In this document: positions 16,774-25,880 of the stretch, piece by piece
Layout of the letters: every line of letters starts with the position of its first letter
Numbering within the stretch: the first letter of the stretch is position 1
Assembly (NCBI GenBank): GCA_964450305.1
Contig: CAYVFB010000001.1
Span: 46,066-110,065 of the forward strand
DNA from: JAAYJG01 sp964450305
Lineage (GTDB): Bacteria > Bacillota > Clostridia > DSM-8532
Length of the DNA stretch: 64,000 bases
Direction of reading: 5' to 3'
Program-made: the position numbers and the translations under genes
Notes under the pieces: generated by a model
Database searches by the model: none
The model's input: only the letters and a program-made list of their open reading frames with translations
What the model was told of the DNA's origin: nothing

Positions 16774-18123
16774 CTAAGCCTTCTTCTTCAACCGCGTAAT
16801 AAAGAAACCATCGGTTCCATCGATATGGGGGTACAGTCTTAACATGCCGTCTTCCGTTCCCTGCTTGCTGCACAGGTTTTCTGGCAGGATATCACCAAGA
16901 GATACGGGCTCAAAACCGGCCTCTGCGTTCAAAAAATGCCGGATGACCTGTTCATTCTCCCTGACATCCATTGAGCAGGTGCTGTAAACCAGTATACCGC
17001 CGGGTGCAACCGCTCTACCCGCATTATATAATATTTTTCTTTGTACCTCAACCAAACTGGCGATATCATCCTGCTTCCGCTGCCATTTAATATCGGGCTT
17101 TCTGCGGATGATTCCGGTTCCGGAGCATGGTGCGTCCACCAGCACCCGGTGATATCGATCTGTTTCATCGTTTGTAATCTCCATGGCATCCCTTTTGTGA
17201 GCGTCGATGATGTGTATGCCCAACCTTTGCGCATTTTCCCGGATCAAGTCGGTTTTATGCTCGTGAATATCCCATGCAGTGATATGACCTTGATCATTCA
17301 TCATCTGTGCGATATGGGTTGTTTTTCCACCTGGTGCCGCACAGACATCGAGAACCCGTTCGCCGGGCTTAGGATCCAGTATTCTTGCAACCAACATCGA
17401 GCTTTCATCCTGAACGGTAAGCCTGCCATCAAGAAATGCCGGGAGCTGTGAAATATCCGTCACACCATGCAAAACAAGGGCTTCAGGCAAAAAACGCCCC
17501 GGCTCGGCTTCGATGCCTGTCCCGGATAACTCGTTCATTACATCCTGAGTGGTTGTTTTCAGTGTATTCACACGAACTGAAAAGTCCGGACGCTCTACAA
17601 GGGCTTTCAATAGCTGCCGGGTAAAATCTTCCCCAAATTCTTTGATCCAGTCTGTAACCAGAAACTCAGGAAAGGAATACTGCAGCGACAGATCGGATGT
17701 CAATGAACCGGATTGAGGATGCTGAAGATCAATCTGCGCTTTTTGCCGGGAAATATTCCTCAGGATTGCATTGACAAAGCCACTGGAGGCCTTTGCGTAC
17801 TTTTTTGCAAGATCAACAGCAGTGTTACAGGCTGCCGAGGGGGGAACCCTGTCGAGAAACAAAAGCTGGTACGTGCCCAGCCTTAAAATTTGCAGAACCC
17901 ACACTGACAGCTTATTCAACCTTGTTTTTGAAAAACGGGAGATGACCCAGTCCAAGGTCAGCTTCCAGGTGACGGTGCCATAAACAAGCTCTGTGACAAA
18001 GGCTTTGTCCCGGCCATCCAGGCTTGCATCCCGCAGAACCTTTTTCAGTACAAGGTTGGAGTAGGCCTCCTTCGTATCTATTTCAGTTAATGCCTTCAGG
18101 GCAGTTTCCCTTGCTTTATCCAT
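16774..18123 (-). CDS. rsmB: 16S rRNA (cytosine-967-C5)-methyltransferase
   Basis: 449 residues: an N-terminal NusB-like RNA-binding domain (about 1-140) and a C-terminal NOL1/NOP2/Sun methyltransferase domain. DVCAAPGGKTTHIA binds SAM, DAPCSGTG and STCSMDVREN hold the two cysteines of the C5-methylation mechanism. It is the first gene of the rsmB-thiN run. Confidence 0.96.
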   Translation of the reverse strand: MDKARETALKALTEIDTKEAYSNLVLKKVLRDASLDGRDKAFVTELVYGTVTWKLTLDWVISRFSKTRLNKLSVWVLQILRLGTYQLLFLDRVPPSAACNTAVDLAKKYAKASSGFVNAILRNISRQKAQIDLQHPQSGSLTSDLSLQYSFPEFLVTDWIKEFGEDFTRQLLKALVERPDFSVRVNTLKTTTQDVMNELSGTGIEAEPGRFLPEALVLHGVTDISQLPAFLDGRLTVQDESSMLVARILDPKPGERVLDVCAAPGGKTTHIAQMMNDQGHITAWDIHEHKTDLIRENAQRLGIHIIDAHKRDAMEITNDETDRYHRVLVDAPCSGTGIIRRKPDIKWQRKQDDIASLVEVQRKILYNAGRAVAPGGILVYSTCSMDVRENEQVIRHFLNAEAGFEPVSLGDILPENLCSKQGTEDGMLRLYPHIDGTDGFFITRLKKKA

Positions 18124-18199
18124 GCTTTTCCATCGTTCCTTTGCTTATAGGCAGATGCCTCGCTGCAATAAAAAACTTCAATGCAATATTATTTTTCTG

Positions 18200-18208
18200 A
18201 TAATACCA
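18200..18208 (-). promoter_or_regulatory. Possible extended -10 promoter of the rsmB operon
   Basis: TGGTATTAT on the minus strand about 75 bases before the rsmB ATG; no clear -35. Confidence 0.3.
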
Positions 18209-18285
18209 TGGTCTTGCCATCGCAATGAGTTTATGCAGCGTATATTAGTATGATTGCTTTCGTCAGAAATAAGTTCCCTGGCGGC

Positions 18286-19263
18286 TCAATCGTTTTCGCT
18301 AACTTGTACAGGTTTATCCATATGATTCCCAGTCTGTTCCAAAGCATTACCAAAAATCCGGAGAAAATTTCCTGATGCAATTTTTTCAAGAATCTCATCC
18401 GAATAATTCATACGAGCCAATGTATTGAACAGGCTATACAGGTTTTCAACACCGAGTATCGGGTACGGCAGACTGTACATGCCGTCAAAATCCGCACCGA
18501 GGCCTGCCGAATCTTCACCGGCTATCCCAAGAATATGTTCCATATGCGGGATTAAAGCGGAAAGCTCTGCTTTCCCGGGTGGACCGATGAACTTCGTATA
18601 AAAGTTCATTCCGATCACACCGCCGGTTTTCGCGATTGCCAGTATTTGTTCGTCCCGCAGGTTCCTGGGGTGATCATGGATTCTCTTCGCATTGGAGTGA
18701 GAAGCAATGATGGGCTTGCGGGCGATATCAATGCAATCGTAAAAGGTTCTTTCTCCGGCATGGGATATATCCACGACCATCCCATTTTGCTGCATCCATT
18801 GCACAACCTCCCGTCCGAAAGGTGTCAACCCTCTGTTTCCGGGTTCGTCGGCACCATCCCCCAACCCATTGGTGTGGTTCCATGTCAGTGTCAGAACACG
18901 CACCCCAGCCCGGTAGAATAACTTCAGGTTTTCAATTTTCCCTTCAAGGCATTCACCGCCTTCAACGGCCAGGAAAGCACAAACCTTTTTCTCCTGCAGA
19001 CCCCCTTCAAGCTCTGAGACATTCCTGCACAGCTTTAGGCGACGATCCTCACGTTCAAACTTCTCTGCCGCCAGAATATAACGCATTGCACCATCAAAGG
19101 ATGGTATGACCTTATCAGGATCCTGCCATATGGCCAACACCTGCACAAAACCGTCATATCGCCCGGCTCTTGCTACATCCCAGTGAAGTGGATTGACTGA
19201 AAGGCTTTTACCTTCATTCACAGCCCTGGTCAATGTATCGCAATGCGCATCAAATATCAGCAT
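18286..19263 (-). CDS. Membrane dipeptidase, peptidase M19 family
   Basis: 325 residues. Metal ligands of the family are visible: DAHCDT (5-10), VEGGE (about 119-123), DISHAGERTF and SHSNAKRIH. These zinc enzymes hydrolyse dipeptides, including D-amino-acid ones. No signal peptide is seen. AAGGAG stands close before the ATG at 19263. Confidence 0.92.
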   Translation of the reverse strand: MLIFDAHCDTLTRAVNEGKSLSVNPLHWDVARAGRYDGFVQVLAIWQDPDKVIPSFDGAMRYILAAEKFEREDRRLKLCRNVSELEGGLQEKKVCAFLAVEGGECLEGKIENLKLFYRAGVRVLTLTWNHTNGLGDGADEPGNRGLTPFGREVVQWMQQNGMVVDISHAGERTFYDCIDIARKPIIASHSNAKRIHDHPRNLRDEQILAIAKTGGVIGMNFYTKFIGPPGKAELSALIPHMEHILGIAGEDSAGLGADFDGMYSLPYPILGVENLYSLFNTLARMNYSDEILEKIASGNFLRIFGNALEQTGNHMDKPVQVSEND

Positions 19264-19423
19264 ATCCGCTCCTTACGGCCAGTCACGCAGACGGTTCTAA
19301 TTGTTACTCCTGTAAAACCTGCCAGGGTTTCGTGTTGCATGGCGGCACCTTGGTCGTGGGGGACAGTTGTTTTGTGTTTATTAAAGATAGCTCAATCCAG
19401 GTTGACGCTCAACCCCAGTTGCC

Positions 19424-19783
19424 TCAGAACGCCTGCTCAATATGATGAAGCTCCAGCAGCTTTCCTTCGCGGGAGACGAATACTTCCATGATATCAAACT
19501 GTACAGGGGCGTTTACGGCGCCATAGGCCTTCAAAAAGCACGCCGCCACCTGACGGATGGTTTGCTGTTTTCTCCAGGATACAGCCTCGGCGGGGGTTCC
19601 ATAAGTGTTTCCCGTACGTGTTTTCACCTCAATAAAACAGAGCTGATCTCCATGAGCAGCAATCAGATCGATCTCTCCCAGGCGACCCACTCTGTAATTT
19701 TCCGCCAGAATCTTGAAGCCCTTTTGATTCAAATACTCCTGCGCAAGTTTTTCACCAAGCTTTCCGGTCTCCTTCCGATCCAT
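19424..19783 (-). CDS. YraN family protein (UPF0102, endonuclease-like fold)
   Basis: 119 residues. GEIDLIA, FIEVKTRTG and the basic N-terminus (GKLGEKLAQEYLNQKGF) match UPF0102, which has the restriction-endonuclease-like core D...ExK. Role unknown, possibly in DNA processing. It is the last gene of the rplS-rbgA-rnhB-ylqG-ylqH-yraN block, a frequent position. Confidence 0.92.
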   Translation of the reverse strand: MDRKETGKLGEKLAQEYLNQKGFKILAENYRVGRLGEIDLIAAHGDQLCFIEVKTRTGNTYGTPAEAVSWRKQQTIRQVAACFLKAYGAVNAPVQFDIMEVFVSREGKLLELHHIEQAF

Positions 19784-19957
19784 CCAAACAGGTTTCCTTC
19801 CATCTTATTCATTCAATTTGCCGATATGTTCATAATCCAGCGTTATACAAGCTTAGTGCTGATCTGTTTACATGATTTTCAGTTAAGTAGAACCTCCACA
19901 GTAGCCTATGTACGGTGTTTTAAGTCAGTTAGGGTTTTCACCAACGGGGTTGAATGG

Positions 19958-20242
19958 CTACCGTGTGAATTTTTTACCGGCTTCTTCATCGACCCGGCTG
20001 ATAAATAACAACACCTCGGCTACCACTTCGTACAGCTCGGCAGGGATTTCAGAGCCGACACGCAGCTTGTCCAGGGTTTCTGCCAAATGGGCATCCTTGA
20101 CAACGGGAATCTTCTCCTGCTTTGCCACCTCAAGAATTTTCTCGGCAAGCATGCCCTTACCCGATGCAACAACCATCGGAGCGTTATTCTCACCAGGAGT
20201 ATAAGCCAATGCCGACGCTTTTTTTATCTCTTTTTTCTCCAT
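19958..20242 (-). CDS. FlhB C-terminal-domain-like protein (YlqH/FhlB type)
   Basis: 94 residues, cytoplasmic, matching only the C-terminal FlhB/EscU domain: ALAYTPGENNAPMVVASGKG, AEKILEVAKQEKIPVV, LAETLDKL, IPAELYEVVAEVL. In flagellar FlhB the self-cleavage motif NPTH sits where this protein has NAPM, so it should not cleave itself. It corresponds to YlqH of Bacillus subtilis, also found after ylqG. It may assist flagellar export-type gating; unproven. Confidence 0.88.
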   Translation of the reverse strand: MEKKEIKKASALAYTPGENNAPMVVASGKGMLAEKILEVAKQEKIPVVKDAHLAETLDKLRVGSEIPAELYEVVAEVLLFISRVDEEAGKKFTR

Positions 20243-20246
20243 CTTG

Positions 20247-21842
20247 TCAAACCTTTATGTCTATTTTTCGGTTGGGCTGCGTGATGTCACGGGCCTTTTT
20301 CACTGCATTGAACAGATCCAGCCCATCATCTCTGGGGGCAACCTTCAGTTCATACAAATGAAAGCCCTTTGCTTTCAAAGCCTCATATAAAGCTTTGGTT
20401 TGATCGGTTAAGAGGGGATAGAGTCTTTCATCATCCACCATCACACGAAGCATAATATTTTTTTTCTGCACATGAACAAAGGTGTCGATGGTTCCCAGAT
20501 TCATTGTGGTCAGGGAAAGAAACAGGGAAAAATCTTCCGCGTTCAGCTTTTTGGGCCCCTTTCGTTTCATCACATACAGCTCTCCCTGGGTGGTATTGTC
20601 CTTTAATACCAGAGGAAGCTGAACAAAGGCTTCATAGCTTGTAATATCATTGAAAAATGAAATGGCTGTCTGCAGCTCTCGCACTTCAGGTAAAAGCCTT
20701 TCGCCTTCCTTGCCTTCTGCCCTCTCCAAAACCTGACTGAATACCAGCAGTTTTCTTTCAGTCTGCTCGATCCATTCATCCACTTTTGGCAGGCCTGCGT
20801 CCTGTACCCGTACGGATGTATCAGAAAGCACATCCTGCGCTGCCTTCAGGATGATTTGTTCTGCTTTCTCCAAGGTCATCGGCTGCAGGTTTTTTTCCTG
20901 AACCACTTGCGCGGAAAAATCCGCAAGCGCTTTCACAATCTCATTGCGAAGGGGAGGATCTGCTTTTTCGAAGCCTGGCAGAAGCCGGTTTAGAAGGGTA
21001 TGGATTGCTTTTTGATCCACGAGCTTTGACTGTGGATACTGTAAAATATTTTCTGAATCGGAAGCCGGGGTAATTATTTGCTGCAGAACATTTTTCAAGG
21101 TATTAACCAAAGCTTTGTCCGGAATCACAGACAATTCTGTTTTGGTCACATCCGGAGCATCGCTGGAGTTCAATGTGGATGAGATCTGTTTCGCTAACGA
21201 TGATAGATCCTGCTTTTGCAGAATTTCATCGGTTACGAGGGTGTCTGCCAGCGTCAAAACGGTATTGCTGTCCAATTGTGTAAGGTTGTTTGCGAGGCTT
21301 TGCAGCCTTTCGTGGAATTGAAAGCTTTGTTGCTGAAACTGCTTGATTAGCGGAAAATACTCGCTGTTGTTTTCCATTTTGTTTAAGACCAAAAATACAG
21401 CTTGTCTAGGTTCGGTGATATCCTTGGACTGGATAAGGTTCAACGCCTTTTCCACCATTTGGGCAGACGGTTTGACACCCAGATCGGTCATGGCTTTAAC
21501 GATTTCCGTTCTGCCACCGTCAGTGGGAAGCTTCAGGGCCTTCAGAACACTCACCGGATCCATGGGATTATCCTTTGGCTGAATCTGGTTTGCAGCCACT
21601 TCCTTTACAAACAGACGGCCTTCGTTTTCGTCAACAACCTCCAGCCTCAGTACCTGACCGGGCGAGTATTCCACCCCTGATTTTACCTCGGCATTGACTT
21701 TGCTTCCATCTGGAAGCTGCAGCGCCAAAAGCCCGTCGGTGATCGCAAGGATGCGGCCGGTAAAGCGATCCCCTACCGTCAAAGCTTCTTTTGCATATTG
21801 GGTAAAGAGCTGGAGAATTTGTTGGCTGTCTGTTATTTTCAT
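20247..21842 (-). CDS. YlqG-like protein (FliK-like C-terminus)
   Basis: 531 residues, no signal peptide or membrane segment. A small N-terminal beta domain (about 20-80) leads into a long helical middle. The C-terminal region (about 400-490: LYVMKRKGPKKLNAEDFSLFLSL...LGTIDTFVHVQKKNIMLRVMVDDERL) resembles hook-length-control domains of FliK. By position it is the counterpart of B. subtilis ylqG. Its start overlaps the rnhB stop (ATGA). Function not established. Confidence 0.75.
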   Translation of the reverse strand: MKITDSQQILQLFTQYAKEALTVGDRFTGRILAITDGLLALQLPDGSKVNAEVKSGVEYSPGQVLRLEVVDENEGRLFVKEVAANQIQPKDNPMDPVSVLKALKLPTDGGRTEIVKAMTDLGVKPSAQMVEKALNLIQSKDITEPRQAVFLVLNKMENNSEYFPLIKQFQQQSFQFHERLQSLANNLTQLDSNTVLTLADTLVTDEILQKQDLSSLAKQISSTLNSSDAPDVTKTELSVIPDKALVNTLKNVLQQIITPASDSENILQYPQSKLVDQKAIHTLLNRLLPGFEKADPPLRNEIVKALADFSAQVVQEKNLQPMTLEKAEQIILKAAQDVLSDTSVRVQDAGLPKVDEWIEQTERKLLVFSQVLERAEGKEGERLLPEVRELQTAISFFNDITSYEAFVQLPLVLKDNTTQGELYVMKRKGPKKLNAEDFSLFLSLTTMNLGTIDTFVHVQKKNIMLRVMVDDERLYPLLTDQTKALYEALKAKGFHLYELKVAPRDDGLDLFNAVKKARDITQPNRKIDIKV

Positions 21843-22618
21843 AAATCTTCATCCACCCACTGTCGGGTAAAGGTTCGCCGATGTATCGGGCACAGTCCGT
21901 TTTCGCGGATGGCCTGAATATGGTCTTCGGTTCCATACCCCTTGTGTTGGTAAAAACCATACCCTGGATATTGTTTATCGGCCTGTTCCATCCATCTGTC
22001 CCGGGTAACCTTGGCCAGTATGGACGCTGCCGCAACCGAAATACTGAGGCTGTCAGCCTTGTAGATGGACAGCTGTTCAATTTGAAGAGATAGCTTTACC
22101 GCATCAATGATGAGGTAATCCGGTTGTTTTTTTAATTGCGATACCGCCAGAATCATGGCTTTTCGGGTAGCATTCAGAATGTTTATCCGATCAATCTCAT
22201 CGGACATCACCATTCCAATGCCATAATCCACGGCTTCGTCCATAATCCTGTCAAACAGCTTGTCCCTGACAGCTGGTGACAGCTTCTTTGAATCGTTCAG
22301 CTGCTCGATAAAGCAACCCTGAGGAAGCACCACACAGCTTGCCACAACCGGGCCAGCCAATGGACCCCTGCCTGCTTCGTCAATGCCCCCAATATGGACA
22401 TAGCCCTTTCCCCGGGCAAGGATCTCGTATTGGGACATTTTTTGAATTCTGCTGCGTTCTTCATTGAGCTTATGTAGTTTCCTGCTATATATATCGGCAA
22501 GTTTGGCAACCTGGATACCCTGTTGCAGCGCCATGTCCGCAAGCCATTGTGTGGCCTGCTCCAAAGGCATTCCCGCAGCCTTTTCCCGAATTTCGCTCAC
22601 AGTTATTTTAGGCTTCAT
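21839..22618 (-). CDS. rnhB: Ribonuclease HII
   Basis: 259 residues. GIDEAGRGPLAGP holds the first catalytic Asp-Glu pair; the other acidic residues are in ILNATRKAM...IIDAVKL and ASILAKVTRDRWM. It cuts RNA in RNA-DNA hybrids and removes misincorporated ribonucleotides. About 65 extra N-terminal residues are typical of the Firmicutes form. It overlaps both neighbours by four bases. Confidence 0.96.
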   Translation of the reverse strand: MKPKITVSEIREKAAGMPLEQATQWLADMALQQGIQVAKLADIYSRKLHKLNEERSRIQKMSQYEILARGKGYVHIGGIDEAGRGPLAGPVVASCVVLPQGCFIEQLNDSKKLSPAVRDKLFDRIMDEAVDYGIGMVMSDEIDRINILNATRKAMILAVSQLKKQPDYLIIDAVKLSLQIEQLSIYKADSLSISVAAASILAKVTRDRWMEQADKQYPGYGFYQHKGYGTEDHIQAIRENGLCPIHRRTFTRQWVDEDL

Positions 22619-23472
22619 ATCATCCCTCCAGGAGTTTCCAGTGTGATCCTCGCGATCTTTGCGGCACGGAATTCATCGAGAACGATATTTGCGATGCGGT
22701 AATAATCGACCTCCCCGCCCGAAATCAAGCAGCCCCGCTTGCGCCCGGCTTCTTCCAGAAGAACCGCTCCGGTTTTTCCCTGGATCTCCTCCAGCTTATA
22801 ACGCTTGGCCAGGCTGGTGGGATACAGCACGGCAAGCTTTTCAAAAAGCTTTGCAGCCAGCGTGGGCACATCCATGATCTCATCCCGTATGGCACCGGTA
22901 AATGCCAGATGCATGCCGGTTTCCGGATCTTCAAATTTCGGCCACAAAATTCCCGGGGTATCCATCAGCTGGATTTCCGGATTGATCCGCACCCACTGCT
23001 TGCTGCGGGTTACACCCGGCCTGTCACCGGTGACGGCGGTGGCCCTTCCGGTGAGCTTATTGATGAATGCCGACTTCCCGACATTGGGAATCCCAACGAT
23101 CATGGTCTTAATCGGCTTGTTGATTCTTCCCTTTTCTGCCGCGCTTTCAAGCTTTGGCTGCATGATCCTTTTCAGCCTGGTTTTCAGCTCTGGTATGCCT
23201 TCACCGCTGATGGAATTGGTCTGGATCACCTCAATGCCCGCCTGGTTGAACCATTCCTTCCAAAGCTTGTTTTTGGCAGGATCGGCCAGATCGCTTTTAT
23301 TCAACAGAATGACTCTGGGCTTATTTGCCGTCAATTCGTTGATTTCAGGGTTTTGGCTGCTTTTGGGGATTCGCGCATCCAATAGCTCCACCACAACATC
23401 CACCATCTTGATGTTCTCGGTGAGCATGCGCCTTGTTTTTGCCATATGACCCGGGAACCATTGAATATTCAT
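22615..23472 (-). CDS. rbgA: Ribosome biogenesis GTPase A (YlqF)
   Basis: 285 residues from the ATG at 23472 (MNIQWFPGHMAKT), preceded by GAGAAGG; a longer open frame upstream has no family match. The GTPase motifs are circularly permuted: G4 NKSD, G1 GIPNVGKS, G3 DTPG. It is needed for late assembly of the 50S subunit. It lies next to rplS (L19) and rnhB. Confidence 0.96.
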   Translation of the reverse strand: MNIQWFPGHMAKTRRMLTENIKMVDVVVELLDARIPKSSQNPEINELTANKPRVILLNKSDLADPAKNKLWKEWFNQAGIEVIQTNSISGEGIPELKTRLKRIMQPKLESAAEKGRINKPIKTMIVGIPNVGKSAFINKLTGRATAVTGDRPGVTRSKQWVRINPEIQLMDTPGILWPKFEDPETGMHLAFTGAIRDEIMDVPTLAAKLFEKLAVLYPTSLAKRYKLEEIQGKTGAVLLEEAGRKRGCLISGGEVDYYRIANIVLDEFRAAKIARITLETPGGMI

Positions 23473-23505
23473 CGTACCTTCTCCATGTAAATGTGCATAA
23501 AGTAA

Positions 23506-23530
23506 GAAAGAGGACAACCCGTCCTCTTTC
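23506..23530 (-). terminator. Hairpin after rplS
   Basis: A perfect 10-bp stem (GAAAGAGGAC / GTCCTCTTTC) eight bases after the rplS stop, followed by TTACTTT. Probably a partial terminator that lowers expression of rbgA relative to rplS. Confidence 0.55.
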
Positions 23531-23537
23531 TGATAAA

Positions 23538-23900
23538 TCACTTCTTTTTGCTGATGTCTTCCTTAATCCTGGCTGCTTTACCCACTCTGTCACGCAGGTA
23601 GTAAAGCTTGGACCTTCTGACCTTACCTCTGCGAACGATTTCAACATTGTCAACCTTGGGCGAATGAATTGGGAAGACCCTTTCAACGCCGATTCCGAAG
23701 GACAGCCTTCTGACAACGATGGCACGGCTGATGCCGGCTCCATGCATGGCAATGATGGTTCCTTCAAATATTTGAAGCCTTTCGCGGGTACCTTCCTTAA
23801 CTTTAACGGCAACCTTTACATAATCACCGATCATCAGGTTCGGAAGGTTTTCTTTCATGTTTTCCTTCTCCAGGGTGCGGATAATATCGTATTTATCCAT
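23538..23900 (-). CDS. rplS: 50S ribosomal protein L19
   Basis: 120 residues, standard length. GDYVKVAVKVKEGTRERLQ, FEGTIIAMHGAGI, VRRLSFGIGVERVFP, SPKVDNVEIVRRGKVRRSKLYYLR are all typical of bL19. TATGGAGGAACTGG precedes the ATG. Confidence 0.98.
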   Translation of the reverse strand: MDKYDIIRTLEKENMKENLPNLMIGDYVKVAVKVKEGTRERLQIFEGTIIAMHGAGISRAIVVRRLSFGIGVERVFPIHSPKVDNVEIVRRGKVRRSKLYYLRDRVGKAARIKEDISKKK

Positions 23901-23977
23901 TCCAGTTCCTCCATATCGTAGACGTTCATGCCTGTAAACTCTTTTCAGACAGCGGACCGCCCGTAGTCACGCAGAAC

Positions 23978-24006
23978 ATTATAACACAGCACTACCCCGC
24001 TGTAAA
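23978..24006 (-). promoter_or_regulatory. Promoter of rplS
   Basis: TTTACA (24006-24001), 17 bases, TATAAT (23983-23978) on the minus strand; leader of about 70 bases. It lies just beyond the stop of the upstream DUF3048 gene. Confidence 0.7.
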
Positions 24007-24012
24007 GTAAAA

Positions 24013-25134
24013 TTATCGTAATCTGACACTGATGTCCGGCGGAACGACTTGTATCCAGGTCTGACCGGGGTTTAAAACGATTTCTTCCTTCTTCGCATTG
24101 CGGTATATGGTCTGGGATGTACGTGAACTCTTCTCCCAGGTGATCTCCTGTGCCAGACCATTGGTGATGTAATAGCCCTTTCCGGATCCGGTGGTGATCA
24201 AATCTTTTCTTCCATATTTATCCTGTGGTATATTTTTCGTTTCCACATACATAATGATGATGTTTTTAGCGCGGATTGGATCGTTGGTATTTCTGTCGAT
24301 TTGGAATTCTCCAAGGCGCGTCCGTTTATAATTCTTTTGCGCAGAGTCATAATAGAAACCACCGTTGCTGTTGGTGCTATATTTGATAAAAACCTCCTTC
24401 GCGCTTTGGCCTTCGGGCAGATCGGTATCGGATGGATGGTAGCTAAAAGGCAGCTTCTTTTCAGTTTCCTGGGTGTACTCCGCTTCGCCAAGGAATTTAT
24501 TGATTCTTTCGGGAGAGGTATAAGAATCATGATAGTTGGATCTGTCCCGTGTTAAATCCCAGTAAACGCTGCCGGCTTCGCTGGAGACCCCGTCGATATT
24601 GTCGATCTCAAACAGCTCCAAATCACGGTAGGCATAATCGCTCCAGCCGATGTGAGCATAGATGGCGTCGTACTCCATGGCATAATCCAGAAAGTAATGC
24701 CTGGAACTGCGAACCGGTCCAATCAGCTCGGGCATATTATTGTAAAACAGCGCCATATAACGGGTATCCCCATATTCCACAAGGATTTCATATACAATTT
24801 GCGCAATGCCGATCCCCCCCTGGGGCAGCACTTTGTTGGTCTCATTGTCGATCATGACGGCAATGGGCCTGACCCCTTCTTTGGGGAAAATAAAGTTATC
24901 CTCCGCCCTGAGCATTGGCGTAGGTGTTACGGAAATCTCCGCGGGTTCGGTTGGTACGGGTGAAACAAGAACCGGCGAAGGTGTAGGTGTAATGTCCATG
25001 TTACCTGCCTGTTTGTTCTTCCCGTTTCGGATAGCTCCCATAATGAGAATTGTTATAATGGTCACAATGGAAAAACCGGCCACCGCAAGCAAAATCCAAC
25101 CTCGTTTATTCAGCTTGATCTTGAACTTTTTCAT
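24013..25134 (-). CDS. DUF3048 (YerB-like) membrane-anchored extracytoplasmic protein
   Basis: 373 residues. A basic N-terminus and hydrophobic segment (about 12-33) act as an uncleaved anchor or signal; a Thr/Pro linker follows (about 45-75). The rest matches YerB-type DUF3048: RPIAVMIDN, GGIGIAQIVYEILVEYGDTRYMALF, IGPVRSSRHYFLDYA. Function unknown; such proteins are found in the envelope of spore formers. Only GGGGG-type pairing precedes the ATG. Confidence 0.88.
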   Translation of the reverse strand: MKKFKIKLNKRGWILLAVAGFSIVTIITILIMGAIRNGKNKQAGNMDITPTPSPVLVSPVPTEPAEISVTPTPMLRAEDNFIFPKEGVRPIAVMIDNETNKVLPQGGIGIAQIVYEILVEYGDTRYMALFYNNMPELIGPVRSSRHYFLDYAMEYDAIYAHIGWSDYAYRDLELFEIDNIDGVSSEAGSVYWDLTRDRSNYHDSYTSPERINKFLGEAEYTQETEKKLPFSYHPSDTDLPEGQSAKEVFIKYSTNSNGGFYYDSAQKNYKRTRLGEFQIDRNTNDPIRAKNIIIMYVETKNIPQDKYGRKDLITTGSGKGYYITNGLAQEITWEKSSRTSQTIYRNAKKEEIVLNPGQTWIQVVPPDISVRLR

Positions 25135-25299
25135 CGCTAACCCCCGAAATTGTTGTTACTATTTTCCTTTACCATGAGTGGGAACATCACGGTTTCACCC
25201 TTGGTGTTGGTGTTTAAACCCACAAGACCGGACATGTTCACTCATTATCTATATTTCTGTCCATAATAAGGCGAGGCATATCCTCCCTCGTTATATATT

Positions 25300-25327
25300 A
25301 TTATACCGGATGGACGTTGAATATCAA
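25300..25327 (-). promoter_or_regulatory. Promoter of the DUF3048 gene
   Basis: TTGATA (25327-25322), 16 bases, TATAAT (25305-25300) on the minus strand. The resulting leader is about 160 bases and contains an open frame of 32 codons (25235-25137) ending just before the DUF3048 start. Confidence 0.6.
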
Positions 25328-25386
25328 TATTTTGTTCCATTTCTGCCCGATCCAAACTTTCCCATTCCAGAAAACCTGTCAGGCGT

Positions 25387-25428
25387 AAAAAAGGCACTGA
25401 GATGAAGTTTGTTTCAAATCGTGCCTTT
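25387..25428 (-). terminator. Terminator of the ruvX-DUF1292 genes
   Basis: AAAGGCAC / GTGCCTTT stem (25390-25397 and 25421-25428) with a 23-base loop and a T run on the minus strand, 23 bases after the DUF1292 stop. Confidence 0.6.
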
Positions 25429-25451
25429 GTGATGGTGATGTTGACTTTTTC

Positions 25452-25820
25452 TTATTCAAAATCGTCGTCTTCTGAATCTTCGTCGTCAAGGTCGTCTTCA
25501 TCATCTTCAAAGTCAAACTCGTCGGAAGCGGCTTGCTTGAACGCTTCAAAAGCCCTGTCAAGCTCATCTTCATCCTCGATACTGACCAGAAAATCTTCTT
25601 CGCCGTCTTTTTCCATTCTCATGATGATGACCTCGCCATCATCCTCATCATCACTGTCTTCGAGAGAATGCATCACGGCATACTCCTGATCTTCCAGTTT
25701 GACGGTGGCCAGGAACTCGACCTGAATCGTTTCACCGTTTTCACCGGTCAATTCAATAATATTGTCCATACCTTCGCAATCATGTTGATGACCGCAATCA
25801 TGGCAGTTATGCTCAGACAT
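25452..25820 (-). CDS. DUF1292 protein (YrzB-like), very acidic
   Basis: 122 residues from the ATG at 25820 with AGGAGG eight bases upstream. An N-terminal His/Cys patch (HNCHDCGHQHDC, residues 4-15) may bind metal. The core (IIELTGENGETIQVEFLATVKLEDQEYAVM...EDDGEVIIMRME) is the DUF1292 domain, and the last 25 residues are almost all Asp/Glu. It follows ruvX, as in most Firmicutes; function unknown. Confidence 0.9.
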   Translation of the reverse strand: MSEHNCHDCGHQHDCEGMDNIIELTGENGETIQVEFLATVKLEDQEYAVMHSLEDSDDEDDGEVIIMRMEKDGEEDFLVSIEDEDELDRAFEAFKQAASDEFDFEDDEDDLDDEDSEDDDFE

Positions 25821-25880
25821 AATCAATTCCTCCTTTAATCACCTTTTATGTGCATGGGTTTCCCCTGCTGAACAATCATT

